Source: an uncultured Alphaproteobacteria bacterium
Lineage (GTDB): Bacteria > Pseudomonadota > Alphaproteobacteria > Rs-D84
Reading direction: 5' to 3'
DNA length: 64,000 nucleotides
Assembly: GCA_934255455.1 (NCBI GenBank)
Contig: CAKQNS010000005.1
Location: forward strand, 1 to 64,000
Shown here: positions 8,036-15,696 of the stretch, in pieces
How the letters are laid out: each line of letters opens with the position of its first letter
How positions within the stretch are numbered: the first letter of the stretch is position 1
Position numbers and translations under genes: made by a program
The notes under the pieces: generated by a model
Told to the model about the DNA's origin: nothing
Seen by the model: only the letters and a program-made list of their open reading frames with translations
Databases searched by the model: none

Positions 8036-9052
8036 ATGAAATTTTTGGACAAGGCAAAGATTAAAATCAAAGCAGGCGACGGTGGCAATGGCAGTGCCAG
8101 TTTCCGCCGCGAGAAGTACATCGAATTTGGCGGTCCCAACGGTGGCGATGGCGGTCGTGGTGGCGACATTATTTTCCGCGCAATTCCAAATGTGAACACG
8201 TTGATTGATTATCGTTTCAAGACCAGTTTTGCGGCCGGTCGCGGCCAAAACGGTATGGGCAAAATGCGCACGGGTGCATCGGGTGAAACCCTGGTTTTGC
8301 CGGTACCAACGGGAACCGTTATTTTGTCTGAAAATGAAGAAATTGAATATGCCGACCTGTCTGCCGACGGTATGGAATATCGTGCGGCGCGTGGTGGAAA
8401 TGGCGGGTGGGGCAACCTGCATTTCAAAAGTCCGACAAACCGTGCCCCACGCCAGGCGAACGATGGTCTGCCGGGCGAAGAACGCACGGTTGTATTGCGT
8501 TTGAAACTGATTGCCGATATTGGTTTGGTTGGTTTTCCAAATGCGGGCAAATCTACATTGTTGTCGGCGGTGACATCGGCGCGGCCAAAAATTGCAAATT
8601 ATCCATTTACAACATTGAATCCGCAATTGGGCGTTATGTATGCGCACAATCGTGAATTTGTAATGGTCGATTTGCCCGGCCTTATCGAGGGCGCGCACAC
8701 CGGTGTCGGTCTGGGCGACCGTTTCCTGGGGCATGCCGAGCGGACAAAGATGATTCTGCATGTAATTGACGGAACCGAACCCGACTGGGCGGCGCGATAC
8801 GCGGCAATTCGTCATGAAATGGATTCGTATGGTGGTGGATTGACAGGCAAGCCCGAAATGGTGGTCATAAATAAAATAGATGCGATTGATGCCGACAAAT
8901 TAAAAACGCGCCTGGCGGAATTCAAAAAATCTTTTGGTCGCAAAAAGAAACCAGAAATCATCGCAATCAGTGCCGCCGGACGCATCGGCATAAACGAATT
9001 GATTGCTGCAATTGAAAAGAAATTTTTGGGATTGGTTGAAAATGCACAGTAA
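8036..9052 (+). CDS. obgE: Obg family GTPase
   Basis: A 338-residue Obg GTPase involved in 50S maturation and stress control. The Gly-rich Obg fold is complete (KIKAGDGGNGSASFRREK, then GGPNGGDGGRGGD, residues 10-46). The G domain shows G1 GFPNAGKST near 166, switch FTTLNP, G3 DLPGLIEGA, G4 NKID and G5 SAA. It has no long C-terminal extension, as in compact alphaproteobacterial forms. AGGA precedes the start. The next gene begins inside its last codons. Confidence 0.96.
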   Translation: MKFLDKAKIKIKAGDGGNGSASFRREKYIEFGGPNGGDGGRGGDIIFRAIPNVNTLIDYRFKTSFAAGRGQNGMGKMRTGASGETLVLPVPTGTVILSENEEIEYADLSADGMEYRAARGGNGGWGNLHFKSPTNRAPRQANDGLPGEERTVVLRLKLIADIGLVGFPNAGKSTLLSAVTSARPKIANYPFTTLNPQLGVMYAHNREFVMVDLPGLIEGAHTGVGLGDRFLGHAERTKMILHVIDGTEPDWAARYAAIRHEMDSYGGGLTGKPEMVVINKIDAIDADKLKTRLAEFKKSFGRKKKPEIIAISAAGRIGINELIAAIEKKFLGLVENAQ

Positions 9053-9533
9053 TAATCGCAATCCGCTGGCGGCATATAAATCGGCGGATGACAAAGCAAT
9101 TGCGTACAATATGGATTGTGCCGCTGGGGCGATGGCATATAAATCTGATGATACAAAGGTTCCATTGCGTTTGGTGCCGTGCGACGATGTTGAATTCATT
9201 GGCGGTCTGTGGCGGGTCCAAGATAAACACGATTATAACATTCGCACGGTGCGTGACAGGCGCCTGATAATGGGGGCGCGGTTGCCGTATAGCGAACGGA
9301 CTTTCTTTGAATATTATTCGGCGGCGTTGTTGACATATAATTGCTATGGCGTGTTGCCGCCGGTTTTTGATGTTGTTGTAGCGAAATATACGACCGACCA
9401 CGGTACATATTGGTCGTATGGCAAAACAATTGCCGATGCGCGTGCGTATCTGGGAATTCGGCTGTACGATGAATATATGGATTTAATCCATTCTGTCGCA
9501 TGCAAAAATATGGCGCAAGTCCACGGAAAATAA
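9042..9533 (+). CDS. Conserved hypothetical protein coupled to obgE
   Basis: A 163-residue soluble protein with no recognised motif and no signal peptide. It is rich in Tyr and Asp, with short Trp-containing stretches. The chosen ATG (MHSNNRNPL) overlaps the obgE stop, indicating translational coupling; an earlier in-frame start would lie well inside obgE. No function can be assigned. Confidence 0.6.
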   Translation: MHSNNRNPLAAYKSADDKAIAYNMDCAAGAMAYKSDDTKVPLRLVPCDDVEFIGGLWRVQDKHDYNIRTVRDRRLIMGARLPYSERTFFEYYSAALLTYNCYGVLPPVFDVVVAKYTTDHGTYWSYGKTIADARAYLGIRLYDEYMDLIHSVACKNMAQVHGK

Positions 9534-9550
9534 CCGCCCGCGCCCGCCGT

Positions 9551-9578
9551 TTGCAATTTGTTTTTTTTCTGATAAAAT
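9551..9578 (+). promoter_or_regulatory. Promoter of rubrerythrin
   Basis: TTGCAA-16 bp-TAAAAT, about 40 bp upstream of the start; AAAGGAG provides a strong ribosome binding site. Confidence 0.6.
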
Positions 9579-9618
9579 CTGGACAACAAAAACAACACCA
9601 GTAAAGGAGAAAAACAAA

Positions 9619-10248
9619 ATGGCACAAACATCATTAAAAGGCACACAAACAGAAAAAAATCTGTTGATTGCGTTCGCCGGTGAATCCCAGGCGCGCAATC
9701 GTTACACTTTCTTTGCGTCCCGTGCCAAGGACGAGGGATACCAGGCAATTTCAAAGATATTTTTGGAAACAGCCGACCAGGAAAAAGAACATGCGTCACG
9801 TTTGTTCAAATTTCTGGAAGGTGGCGATTTGGAAATAACCGCATCTTTCCCGGCGGGTAAAATCGGCACAACGTTGGAAAATTTACAGGCCGCCGCATAC
9901 GGTGAACACGAAGAAAACACCAATATGTATCCGAAATTTGCGCAAATCGCCGCACAAGAAGGCTTCCCCACAATTGCAGATGTTTTGAAAAACATCGGTT
10001 ATGCCGAACGCTATCACGAATCGCGCTATCGCGCATTGATTGATGCAATTGAAAATGGCACATTATTCAAACAGGATCACATTGTTATGTGGCGTTGCAC
10101 AAATTGCGGTATGTGGCACATTGGGACCGAGGCTCCCAAGGTATGCCCGGCATGTTTGCATCCCCAGGGATATTTCATCAGCGAGGGCACAATTTCCCGC
10201 TGTGATACGAACGAAGGATTCTGTGAATACGCTGCAATTGATGAATAA
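9619..10248 (+). CDS. rbr: Rubrerythrin
   Basis: 209 residues. An N-terminal ferritin-like four-helix domain holds diiron ligands (AGESQARNRYTFFA, DQEKEHA near residue 55, then YGEHEENTNMY and YAERYHESRY). A C-terminal rubredoxin-like domain has CTNCG and CPAC for a single iron. Rubrerythrin reduces hydrogen peroxide with electrons from NADH/rubredoxin systems and is characteristic of anaerobes and microaerophiles. It is monocistronic, with a strong Shine-Dalgarno and its own terminator, suggesting high expression. With the peroxiredoxin at 17.6-18.3 kb it points to a low-oxygen lifestyle. Confidence 0.96.
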   Translation: MAQTSLKGTQTEKNLLIAFAGESQARNRYTFFASRAKDEGYQAISKIFLETADQEKEHASRLFKFLEGGDLEITASFPAGKIGTTLENLQAAAYGEHEENTNMYPKFAQIAAQEGFPTIADVLKNIGYAERYHESRYRALIDAIENGTLFKQDHIVMWRCTNCGMWHIGTEAPKVCPACLHPQGYFISEGTISRCDTNEGFCEYAAIDE

Positions 10249-10253
10249 ATAAT

Positions 10254-10278
10254 CCGCCCCATCGGGGCGGTTTTTTTA
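10254..10278 (+). terminator. Rubrerythrin terminator
   Basis: Hairpin CCGCCCC atc GGGGCGG followed by seven T residues. Confidence 0.85.
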
Positions 10279-10289
10279 AGAATTTATTT

Positions 10290-10754
10290 TTATTTCATTT
10301 CCAATGTGTCCAATGCCGCGTCCAGTTTGCGCAATGAACTGTTTGCACAACCGCGACCGGTCCAACCAAATATTTCTTGTCCGGTTTCGTTATCTGCGAT
10401 AGAAACATTAAAACGCCACCACCAGAATCCATTGAAAGGGCACCAAAATGGATTGAATGTCGGTGTTTTTTCTTCTACTTGGACTATATATCTTGCCTTG
10501 CCAATATCCGATGCGGATATTATTGATGCAGAATCATCCGACGCGATATATGTTGTACCTATGGATGATTTTTTGTATCCCACAGTCACATTATATCCGC
10601 GCTTTTCCAGACGATTTTTTATAAAGTGCTGTAATTGATAACCACCACGGTCAACATAGATAACATCAGCTTTATCCAATGTGCCGGGTTTAATATACAT
10701 ACTGTTGCATGCGGCCAACGCCAACGGCAACAAGAAAATCATAGTGCGTTTCAT
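10290..10754 (-). CDS. Putative lipoprotein, unknown function
   Basis: 154 residues with a classical lipoprotein signal: basic start, hydrophobic core LLPLALAAC and lipobox LAAC at 12-15, so the mature protein starts at Cys15. The mature part contains ADVIYVDRGGYQLQHFIKNRLEKRGYNV, probably an alpha/beta fold, and an aromatic stretch NGFWWWRFN. I do not recognise the family. It stands alone and faces the rubrerythrin terminator. A periplasmic or outer-membrane location is inferred from the signal only. Confidence 0.75.
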   Translation of the reverse strand: MKRTMIFLLPLALAACNSMYIKPGTLDKADVIYVDRGGYQLQHFIKNRLEKRGYNVTVGYKKSSIGTTYIASDDSASIISASDIGKARYIVQVEEKTPTFNPFWCPFNGFWWWRFNVSIADNETGQEIFGWTGRGCANSSLRKLDAALDTLEMK

Positions 10755-10825
10755 ACAAATTCCTTTGCGGCGATTGTATTAAAATGGGCGGGGCAAATAC
10801 AAGGAAAAATTTCATATAATATAAC

Positions 10826-11371
10826 TGGCGCACCCGGACGGATTCACTCGACCCGTCGGATTAAAAAATCCGTCGTGTCTGCGTGGCATTCGTGACGGCT
10901 CGCCCGCGCTGTCGCTTGGCTTGCCTACTCGTTGTCGAACGCGGCGTGTTCAAATCGCGGGATGCACAACAAAAACAAAACCGCCGGCAAGCGACGGTTT
11001 AATTTTTGGCGCACCCGGACGGATTCACTCGACCCGTCGGATTAAAAAATCCGTCGTGTCTGCGTGGCACTCGTGACGGCTTGCCCACGCTGTCGCTTGG
11101 CTTGCCTACTCGTTGTCGAACGCGGCGCGTTCAAATCGCAGGTTGCACAACAAAAACAAAACCGCCGGCAAGCGACGGTTTAATTTTTGGCGCACCCGAA
11201 CGGATTCACTCGACCCGTCGGATTAAAAAAAATCCGCCGTGTCTGCGTGGCACTCGTGACGGCTCGCCCGCGCTGTCGCTTGGCTTGCCTACTCGTTGTC
11301 GAACGCGGCGCGTTCAAATCGCGGGTTGCACAACAAAAACAAAACCGCCGGCAAGCGACGGTTTAATTTTT
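10826..11371 (-). repeat. Three tandem ~181-bp repeats seeded by the 3' end of tRNA-Arg(CCG)
   Basis: Units start at 10827, 11008 and 11189 and the array ends at the real tRNA (periods 181, 181 and 183 bp). Read in the tRNA direction, each unit has a copy of the tRNA terminator (AACCGTCG ctt GCCGGCGGTT then T-rich), a ~65-nt core containing GTTCGACAACGAGTAG and CGTCACGAG, a hairpin CGGATT-A(n)-AATCCG, a degenerate T-arm (GACGG ... CCGTC) and an exact CGGGTGCGCCA acceptor end. Units differ by a few substitutions and A-run length. The arrangement resembles the ~178-bp repeats distal to E. coli tyrT (rtT RNA). A related element lies downstream of tRNA-Gly. Confidence 0.93.
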
Positions 11372-11447
11372 GGCGCACCCGGCGCGATTCGAACGCGCAG
11401 TCCCCGCCTTCGGAGGGCGATGCTCTATCCAGTTGAGCCACGGGTGC
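11371..11447 (-). tRNA. tRNA-Arg (CCG)
   Basis: Acceptor GCACCCG/CGGGTGC, anticodon loop CTCCGAA (anticodon CCG), T-arm GCGCGTTCGAATCGCGC, encoded CCA. It decodes CGG. The repeat array begins directly at its 3' end. Confidence 0.95.
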
Positions 11448-11457
11448 ACTGCGCACT

Positions 11458-11485
11458 ATTATAATTGTTTATGAATAAATTGCAA
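11458..11485 (-). promoter_or_regulatory. Promoter of tRNA-Arg
   Basis: TTGCAA-16 bp-TATAAT on the minus strand, ten bases before the mature 5' end. Confidence 0.8.
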
Positions 11486-11489
11486 GGCT

Positions 11490-12287
11490 TTAACCGCGAA
11501 CATATCCGTGGCACAGTGCGCTGGGACCACGCAATGTGCGAATTAAATTCAGTGCCGCCGAAATTGCCGGGCGGTTTAATTTGTGATGGCTGATGTCTTC
11601 GTAATATTCCATCAATTCGTCGGCATTGGCTAATGGATAGTGGCGCAATACCATTATGGTTGCAAATGTTTCATTGCCAACCGCCACGGCGTCCAGGTCA
11701 ATTATGCGGCTTAAATCACCATCTGCGGTGGCCAACATATTTTTACTGTGCAAATCGTTATGTATCAAATACTGGGGGCCGCCACGCGACATAGTACGCA
11801 CGAACAACCAATATGGTAATATTTTTGTGGTACACAATTTATTACGCAGGTTAGACAGCAAAACATCTGAAAAATATTTTTTTGTGCCTAAATTCAATCC
11901 CGACACATCGATTTTGGTCATTTGGTATTGCACGCGCATTGCGCTGGAAAATATGTGAAACAATTTGCTGGGCACTATATTGGCATTAATGTGTTCAAAT
12001 ACGGTTCTGTCGGGACAATATTGGTATGTTTCAAAACAAGCATCCAGATATCGATGCGTTTGTGTGTATGGCGCCGGTACATCGGCAATACGCAAAATCT
12101 GACTGATGGTATGATTGCGTTGTATCATATCGCAATCGTTAAATTTGAAAACAACGGTTTCGACATTTGTATCAGCCAGAAACACGGGACTGGTCATGCC
12201 AGCAACCAGAGGCGTGCGAATATTGCGCGCATCTGGATACAGATTTTTTATCGCTGAATGATAAAAAATGGTACTATGTTTAATCAT
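11490..12287 (-). CDS. APH/choline-kinase-like small-molecule kinase
   Basis: 265 residues of the aminoglycoside phosphotransferase / choline kinase fold. The catalytic loop HNDLHSKNML (H-x-D-x4-N) and the metal-binding IDLDAVAVG are both intact in the C-terminal half. The N-terminal lobe carries VVFKFND, matching the ATP-binding Lys strand. The substrate cannot be read from sequence; choline, a sugar or another hydroxyl compound are possible. The start ATG overlaps the stop of the upstream paralogue (TAATG), so the two are translationally coupled. An in-frame ATG 27 bases upstream inside that gene is less likely. Confidence 0.75.
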   Translation of the reverse strand: MIKHSTIFYHSAIKNLYPDARNIRTPLVAGMTSPVFLADTNVETVVFKFNDCDMIQRNHTISQILRIADVPAPYTQTHRYLDACFETYQYCPDRTVFEHINANIVPSKLFHIFSSAMRVQYQMTKIDVSGLNLGTKKYFSDVLLSNLRNKLCTTKILPYWLFVRTMSRGGPQYLIHNDLHSKNMLATADGDLSRIIDLDAVAVGNETFATIMVLRHYPLANADELMEYYEDISHHKLNRPAISAALNLIRTLRGPSALCHGYVRG

Positions 12288-13096
12288 TATTTGGTGTGCT
12301 GGCTGTTTTTCCACATTGCCCAGCGACCAAAATTATTCACACGACCAATTTGTTTGATTAAACCGTGATGCAATGTATCGCCAGTTTGCTTTTCATAATT
12401 TGCCATCAATTTGTCGGCATCGCATCCCATGTGTCCGTACTGGGTGGCCATAACACCGAATGCATAGTTTTTATTGCACACGGCGGCATCGTCCAAATCG
12501 ACCAAACCAACAAAGTGGCCACGATTAGAAACGATGATGTTTTTCGGTGTGATTCCGCAATGATACAACCCGCGCGCATCACGCGAACCGTGATTCAAAA
12601 TGCGTACGGCATTTGCAAACAATGGTGCCGCAATTGGACCGGTCATATCGGATACATTGCTGTATACAACATGCTGGATGTCGCGGAATTTCAAATATTC
12701 TGGCACTTCGCCCGCGTGGATATGCGACATTTTTTCAAATTGACGCAATATTTCGCGATACACTTTCATAACGCGATATTCCGGCATACCGTTTTGAACC
12801 GCCTGGAACAGGGTCTGGCCCGGCAACATTGGATATATTTCCATCCAGTTGTCGTTATATTCAAAAACCTTGATGGCCGGAACGCTGATGTTATGTTCGC
12901 GCATCAGTTCACTGACAATCGCGTTTTTCATCGCCATATCGCGGTGATTAAATTTGCATATAAATTTACCGCGACTTTCAGATTCCGCGATATATACGCT
13001 GTCCAAGCCACCACGAATTTCAGGGCGGGTGATTTCATACGCATCCGGAATCGCTTGACGAATTGCTGTTGCAAAATAGTATGGTGCAATTTTCAT
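12287..13096 (-). CDS. APH-like kinase paralogue without the catalytic Asp (probable pseudokinase)
   Basis: 269 residues with the same fold as the downstream gene. The second metal motif (LVDLDDAAVC) and the N-lobe FICKFNHRD are present. The catalytic loop reads HCGITPKNII, so the general-base Asp is replaced by Gly while the downstream Asn is kept. This suggests a pseudokinase or a changed mechanism; it may regulate or pair with its coupled active neighbour, which is inference. An AAGGAG site precedes the start. The pair has no other obvious operon partners. Confidence 0.7.
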   Translation of the reverse strand: MKIAPYYFATAIRQAIPDAYEITRPEIRGGLDSVYIAESESRGKFICKFNHRDMAMKNAIVSELMREHNISVPAIKVFEYNDNWMEIYPMLPGQTLFQAVQNGMPEYRVMKVYREILRQFEKMSHIHAGEVPEYLKFRDIQHVVYSNVSDMTGPIAAPLFANAVRILNHGSRDARGLYHCGITPKNIIVSNRGHFVGLVDLDDAAVCNKNYAFGVMATQYGHMGCDADKLMANYEKQTGDTLHHGLIKQIGRVNNFGRWAMWKNSQHTK

Positions 13097-13169
13097 AATA
13101 TTTAGGCTCCTTAAAAGTTGTCAAATGTATTTTATGTCAATTTTTTGAAATGTCAAGCAGGTATAAATC

Positions 13170-14241
13170 TTAATCTCGAGACAACGCGGCCAGCATAAAA
13201 TCATCCAGGTCACCATCTAATACGGCGGCAGAATCGGTCTTTTCAACACCAGTGCGAACATCTTTGACCAATTGATATGGATACAGAACATAATTTCGAA
13301 TTTGGCTGCCCCATTCAATTTTCTTTTGCGCGGCCTTGGCGGCGTCTTCGGCAGCGGCGCGTTTTTGTAATTCTAATTCATACAGGCGCGACCGCAGCAT
13401 TTTCATGGCCATTTCTTTGTTTTGAATCTGGCTGCGTTCATTCTGGCATGTGACAACGGTGTTCGTTGGTATGTGGGTTATGCGAACGGCGCTGTCGGTT
13501 TTGTTTACGTGTTGTCCGCCCGCGCCCGATGAACGATATGTGTCAATGCGCAGGTCTTTTTCATTTATTTCAATTTCAATTGTGTCGTCAACATCCGGCC
13601 AAACATCAACCGACGCAAAACTGGTTTGGCGTTTGCCGTTGGCGTTAAATGGCGAAATACGAACCAGACGATGCACGCCGATTTCATTTTTCAGCCACCC
13701 GTACGCGCGGTCGCCACTGATGCGATATGTAATGTTTTTTATTCCAGCAGTGTCGCCTTCGTGTTCTTCGATAACCTCGGCCGTGAAACCGTGGCGTTCG
13801 GTCCATCGCGCATACATACGCGACATCATTTGTGCCCAATCTTGGGCCTCGGTCCCGCCGGCGCCAGCCTGAATGAACAAAAACGCGCCATTATTATCGG
13901 CTGGCTCGCGGAACAGGGTAATGAATTTTGCCTGGTGCGCGGACGCCCCCAATTTTTCAATTGCCGACAAAACATCGGCATCGTCGGGCGCCATATCGTA
14001 CAAATCAACCAGGGTTTGATATTCTGATTCCAAATTGCGTAATTCGGTCAGTTGTTTTTCCAGACCAGATTTTTTTTGCAACAGCGCGCGCGCGGCGTCC
14101 GGGTTATTCCATAAATCCGGGTTGTTTGTTTGTTCGTTTAATTTGGCAATTTCAGATTCCAGTTTATCTGGGTCAAAGAAACCCCCTGACGGCAGAAATG
14201 TCGTCGTGGATTTGTGTCAAAGTTTCATTTGGTATCAACAT
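13170..14241 (-). CDS. prfB: Peptide chain release factor 2, with programmed +1 frameshift
   Basis: RF2 terminates translation at UGA and UAA. The codon-recognition tripeptide SPF (ISPFNANGKRQTS) and the catalytic GGQ loop (SSGAGGQHVNKTDSA) are both present. The reading frame is interrupted by TGA at 14175-14173 within AGGGGGTTTCTTTGACCC: a Shine-Dalgarno-like AGGGGG followed by CTT TGA C, the classical autoregulatory +1 frameshift site. After the shift translation continues DPDKLESE. The product is about 356 residues, normal for RF2. The start at 14241 is chosen because a promoter sits exactly for a leaderless mRNA there; an ATG nine bases upstream is possible. Confidence 0.93.
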
Positions 14242-14248
14242 GCGTTGC

Positions 14249-14276
14249 ATAGTATCAATTTATTTGCCCAAATCAA
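14249..14276 (-). promoter_or_regulatory. Promoter of prfB (leaderless geometry)
   Basis: TTGATT-16 bp-TACTAT, with seven bases between the -10 box and the chosen ATG. Confidence 0.5.
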
Positions 14277-14307
14277 TATTTTTCTGGTGATGGGGGTAAA
14301 TCAGTGT

Positions 14308-14336
14308 TTGCCTTTTAATATCAAATATGGTAAAAT
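14308..14336 (+). promoter_or_regulatory. Promoter of the secreted Cys-motif protein
   Basis: TTGCCT-17 bp-TAAAAT, 22 bp before the start; GAGAGGG supplies the ribosome binding site. Confidence 0.6.
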
Positions 14337-14358
14337 TTCTACAACGAGAGGGAAATGG

Positions 14359-15603
14359 ATGAATAAAATATTCAGTATTTTTGGCGTACTTGGTGTGGTT
14401 TTGTGGGGTGCAAATGCGGGCGCGGTGTCGGCGGGTACAACAACCGGGAACGGCAATGCGCGATATGTGTCGGTAAACACCACAACGACCAGTGGCGGTC
14501 GCGGCAACGCCGGGATTGCAAACGCGTATAAAACCAATCAACGCAATACTTATTTTATGGTGACACAGCCGGATGTCGATTCCGCATGTCGTGAAAAAAT
14601 TTATAAATGTTTGGCCGATTATTGTGGCGATGTGACCGTTGTTCCGGGCCAGCGTCAATCAAAATGCCAATATGCAACGGAAAGTGAACTGTACAATTAT
14701 GCACTTTTGTGTCTGCAAAAGGACACATCGGTGTTGTTGCCACAATACAATACAAACACGCGTACGGGGGGCGGTGGTATGAATACCGCGGCGCGTCTGT
14801 GCCCCGCCTATGTGCAACAGGAATTGTTGTCATACCTGTCAATGTCAAATATGGCAACCCAGTTGTCTAAATCGCATTCTGATTTGTGTATCCAACGCCG
14901 TCAAGAGTTAGAGGCCGCCATGGCGTGCCACTCGGTTGCGTTGGCGTATGGCAACGAAACAACCAGTATGTTGACCACACAGTTGACCGACTATTGCGGT
15001 GCTGGCGTCGCGGGGGGCAGTGCCGAAATGGTGACCCGTTTTGCCAATGCCGGTAATGTTGGTGCAAACATTTGGGGCTGGGCGGAAAAGATTGTTAGTT
15101 TGGATTTGAATAAAAAGGGTTCTGATTGGCAATCGGCGGTTGATGCTGTTTTGGCGGGCTATACAAACCGTATGAATTTGGCGTGTGGCGATGATTTAAT
15201 GGTAAATACATCGACCACCACATCCGGCACATCGTCGGAACCGACCGCATTGCAAACCGCGGCGGCGTTGGCGGTTGGTATGGCGTTCCCGGGCACGGAA
15301 ACCGAACGCGAAAACCCAAATGAAACCCAGCCAGTGTATATGGAAATTACATCTATGTCTGAATTGTGGGATTATTCCACCGCGCACCAGGTTGTCCAGG
15401 CCGGACTGTCCAATGCCTCAACAACCCAGAACGCGTTTTTAACATCGGCGCAAATGGATAATATGCAATCGGCATATACCCGCGGAACCAAGGCTTTTAT
15501 TATCCGCGACAGTGCGCGTTGTTATGTTGTTCCGGTTGCAACGATGACCAGTGCTGAAACATCATTGTTGGCGCAAATGTTTGCAAATTGCGTCAATAAA
15601 TAA
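14359..15603 (+). CDS. Secreted protein with a C-R-E-x4-C-x4-C motif, unknown function
   Basis: 414 residues with a signal peptide (about residues 1-22, ending near AGAVSA), then a Thr/Gly/Asn-rich linker and a Cys-containing domain. The motif CREKIYKCLADYC (Cys77, 84, 89) is shared in spacing with the 838-residue protein encoded at 52.7-55.2 kb (Cys188, 195, 200), so the two belong to one family. The rest is helical-looking with scattered Cys (ACHSVALAYG, DYCGAGV, ACGDD), probably disulfide-bonded after export. The reading frame is open upstream over prfB, but GAGAGGG before MNKIFS and the signal peptide fix the start. No enzymatic motif is seen. Confidence 0.75.
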   Translation: MNKIFSIFGVLGVVLWGANAGAVSAGTTTGNGNARYVSVNTTTTSGGRGNAGIANAYKTNQRNTYFMVTQPDVDSACREKIYKCLADYCGDVTVVPGQRQSKCQYATESELYNYALLCLQKDTSVLLPQYNTNTRTGGGGMNTAARLCPAYVQQELLSYLSMSNMATQLSKSHSDLCIQRRQELEAAMACHSVALAYGNETTSMLTTQLTDYCGAGVAGGSAEMVTRFANAGNVGANIWGWAEKIVSLDLNKKGSDWQSAVDAVLAGYTNRMNLACGDDLMVNTSTTTSGTSSEPTALQTAAALAVGMAFPGTETERENPNETQPVYMEITSMSELWDYSTAHQVVQAGLSNASTTQNAFLTSAQMDNMQSAYTRGTKAFIIRDSARCYVVPVATMTSAETSLLAQMFANCVNK

Positions 15604-15615
15604 TTGTTGATGTAT

Positions 15616-15645
15616 AAAAAAAACCGCCATTTGGCGGTTTTTTTA
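15616..15645 (+). terminator. Terminator after the secreted Cys-motif gene
   Basis: AAAACCGCCA tt TGGCGGTTTT followed by a T-run. Confidence 0.85.
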
Positions 15646-15657
15646 TTGTGTTATTCC

Positions 15658-15686
15658 TTGAATATATATGTGTTTTTTGGTATAAT
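15658..15686 (+). promoter_or_regulatory. Promoter of the amidase operon
   Basis: TTGAAT-17 bp-TATAAT, ten bases upstream of the ATG, giving a very short leader of about four bases. Confidence 0.7.
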
Positions 15687-15696
15687 TCGGGGCGAC

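Noticed and set aside
10826..11371. CRISPR array
   Set aside because: The repeats are directly tandem, ~181 bp long and contain tRNA ends; no 25-45 bp repeats with unique spacers and no cas genes.
11006..11464. 152-codon reading frame across the tRNA-Arg repeats
   Set aside because: It translates the repeats and the antisense of the tRNA itself; periodicity follows from the DNA repeat, no ribosome binding site, and such frames over tRNA genes are known artefacts.
14035..14358. Upstream extension of the secreted protein at 14.4 kb
   Set aside because: The frame is open but antisense to prfB and its promoter; signal peptide and Shine-Dalgarno fix the start at 14359.
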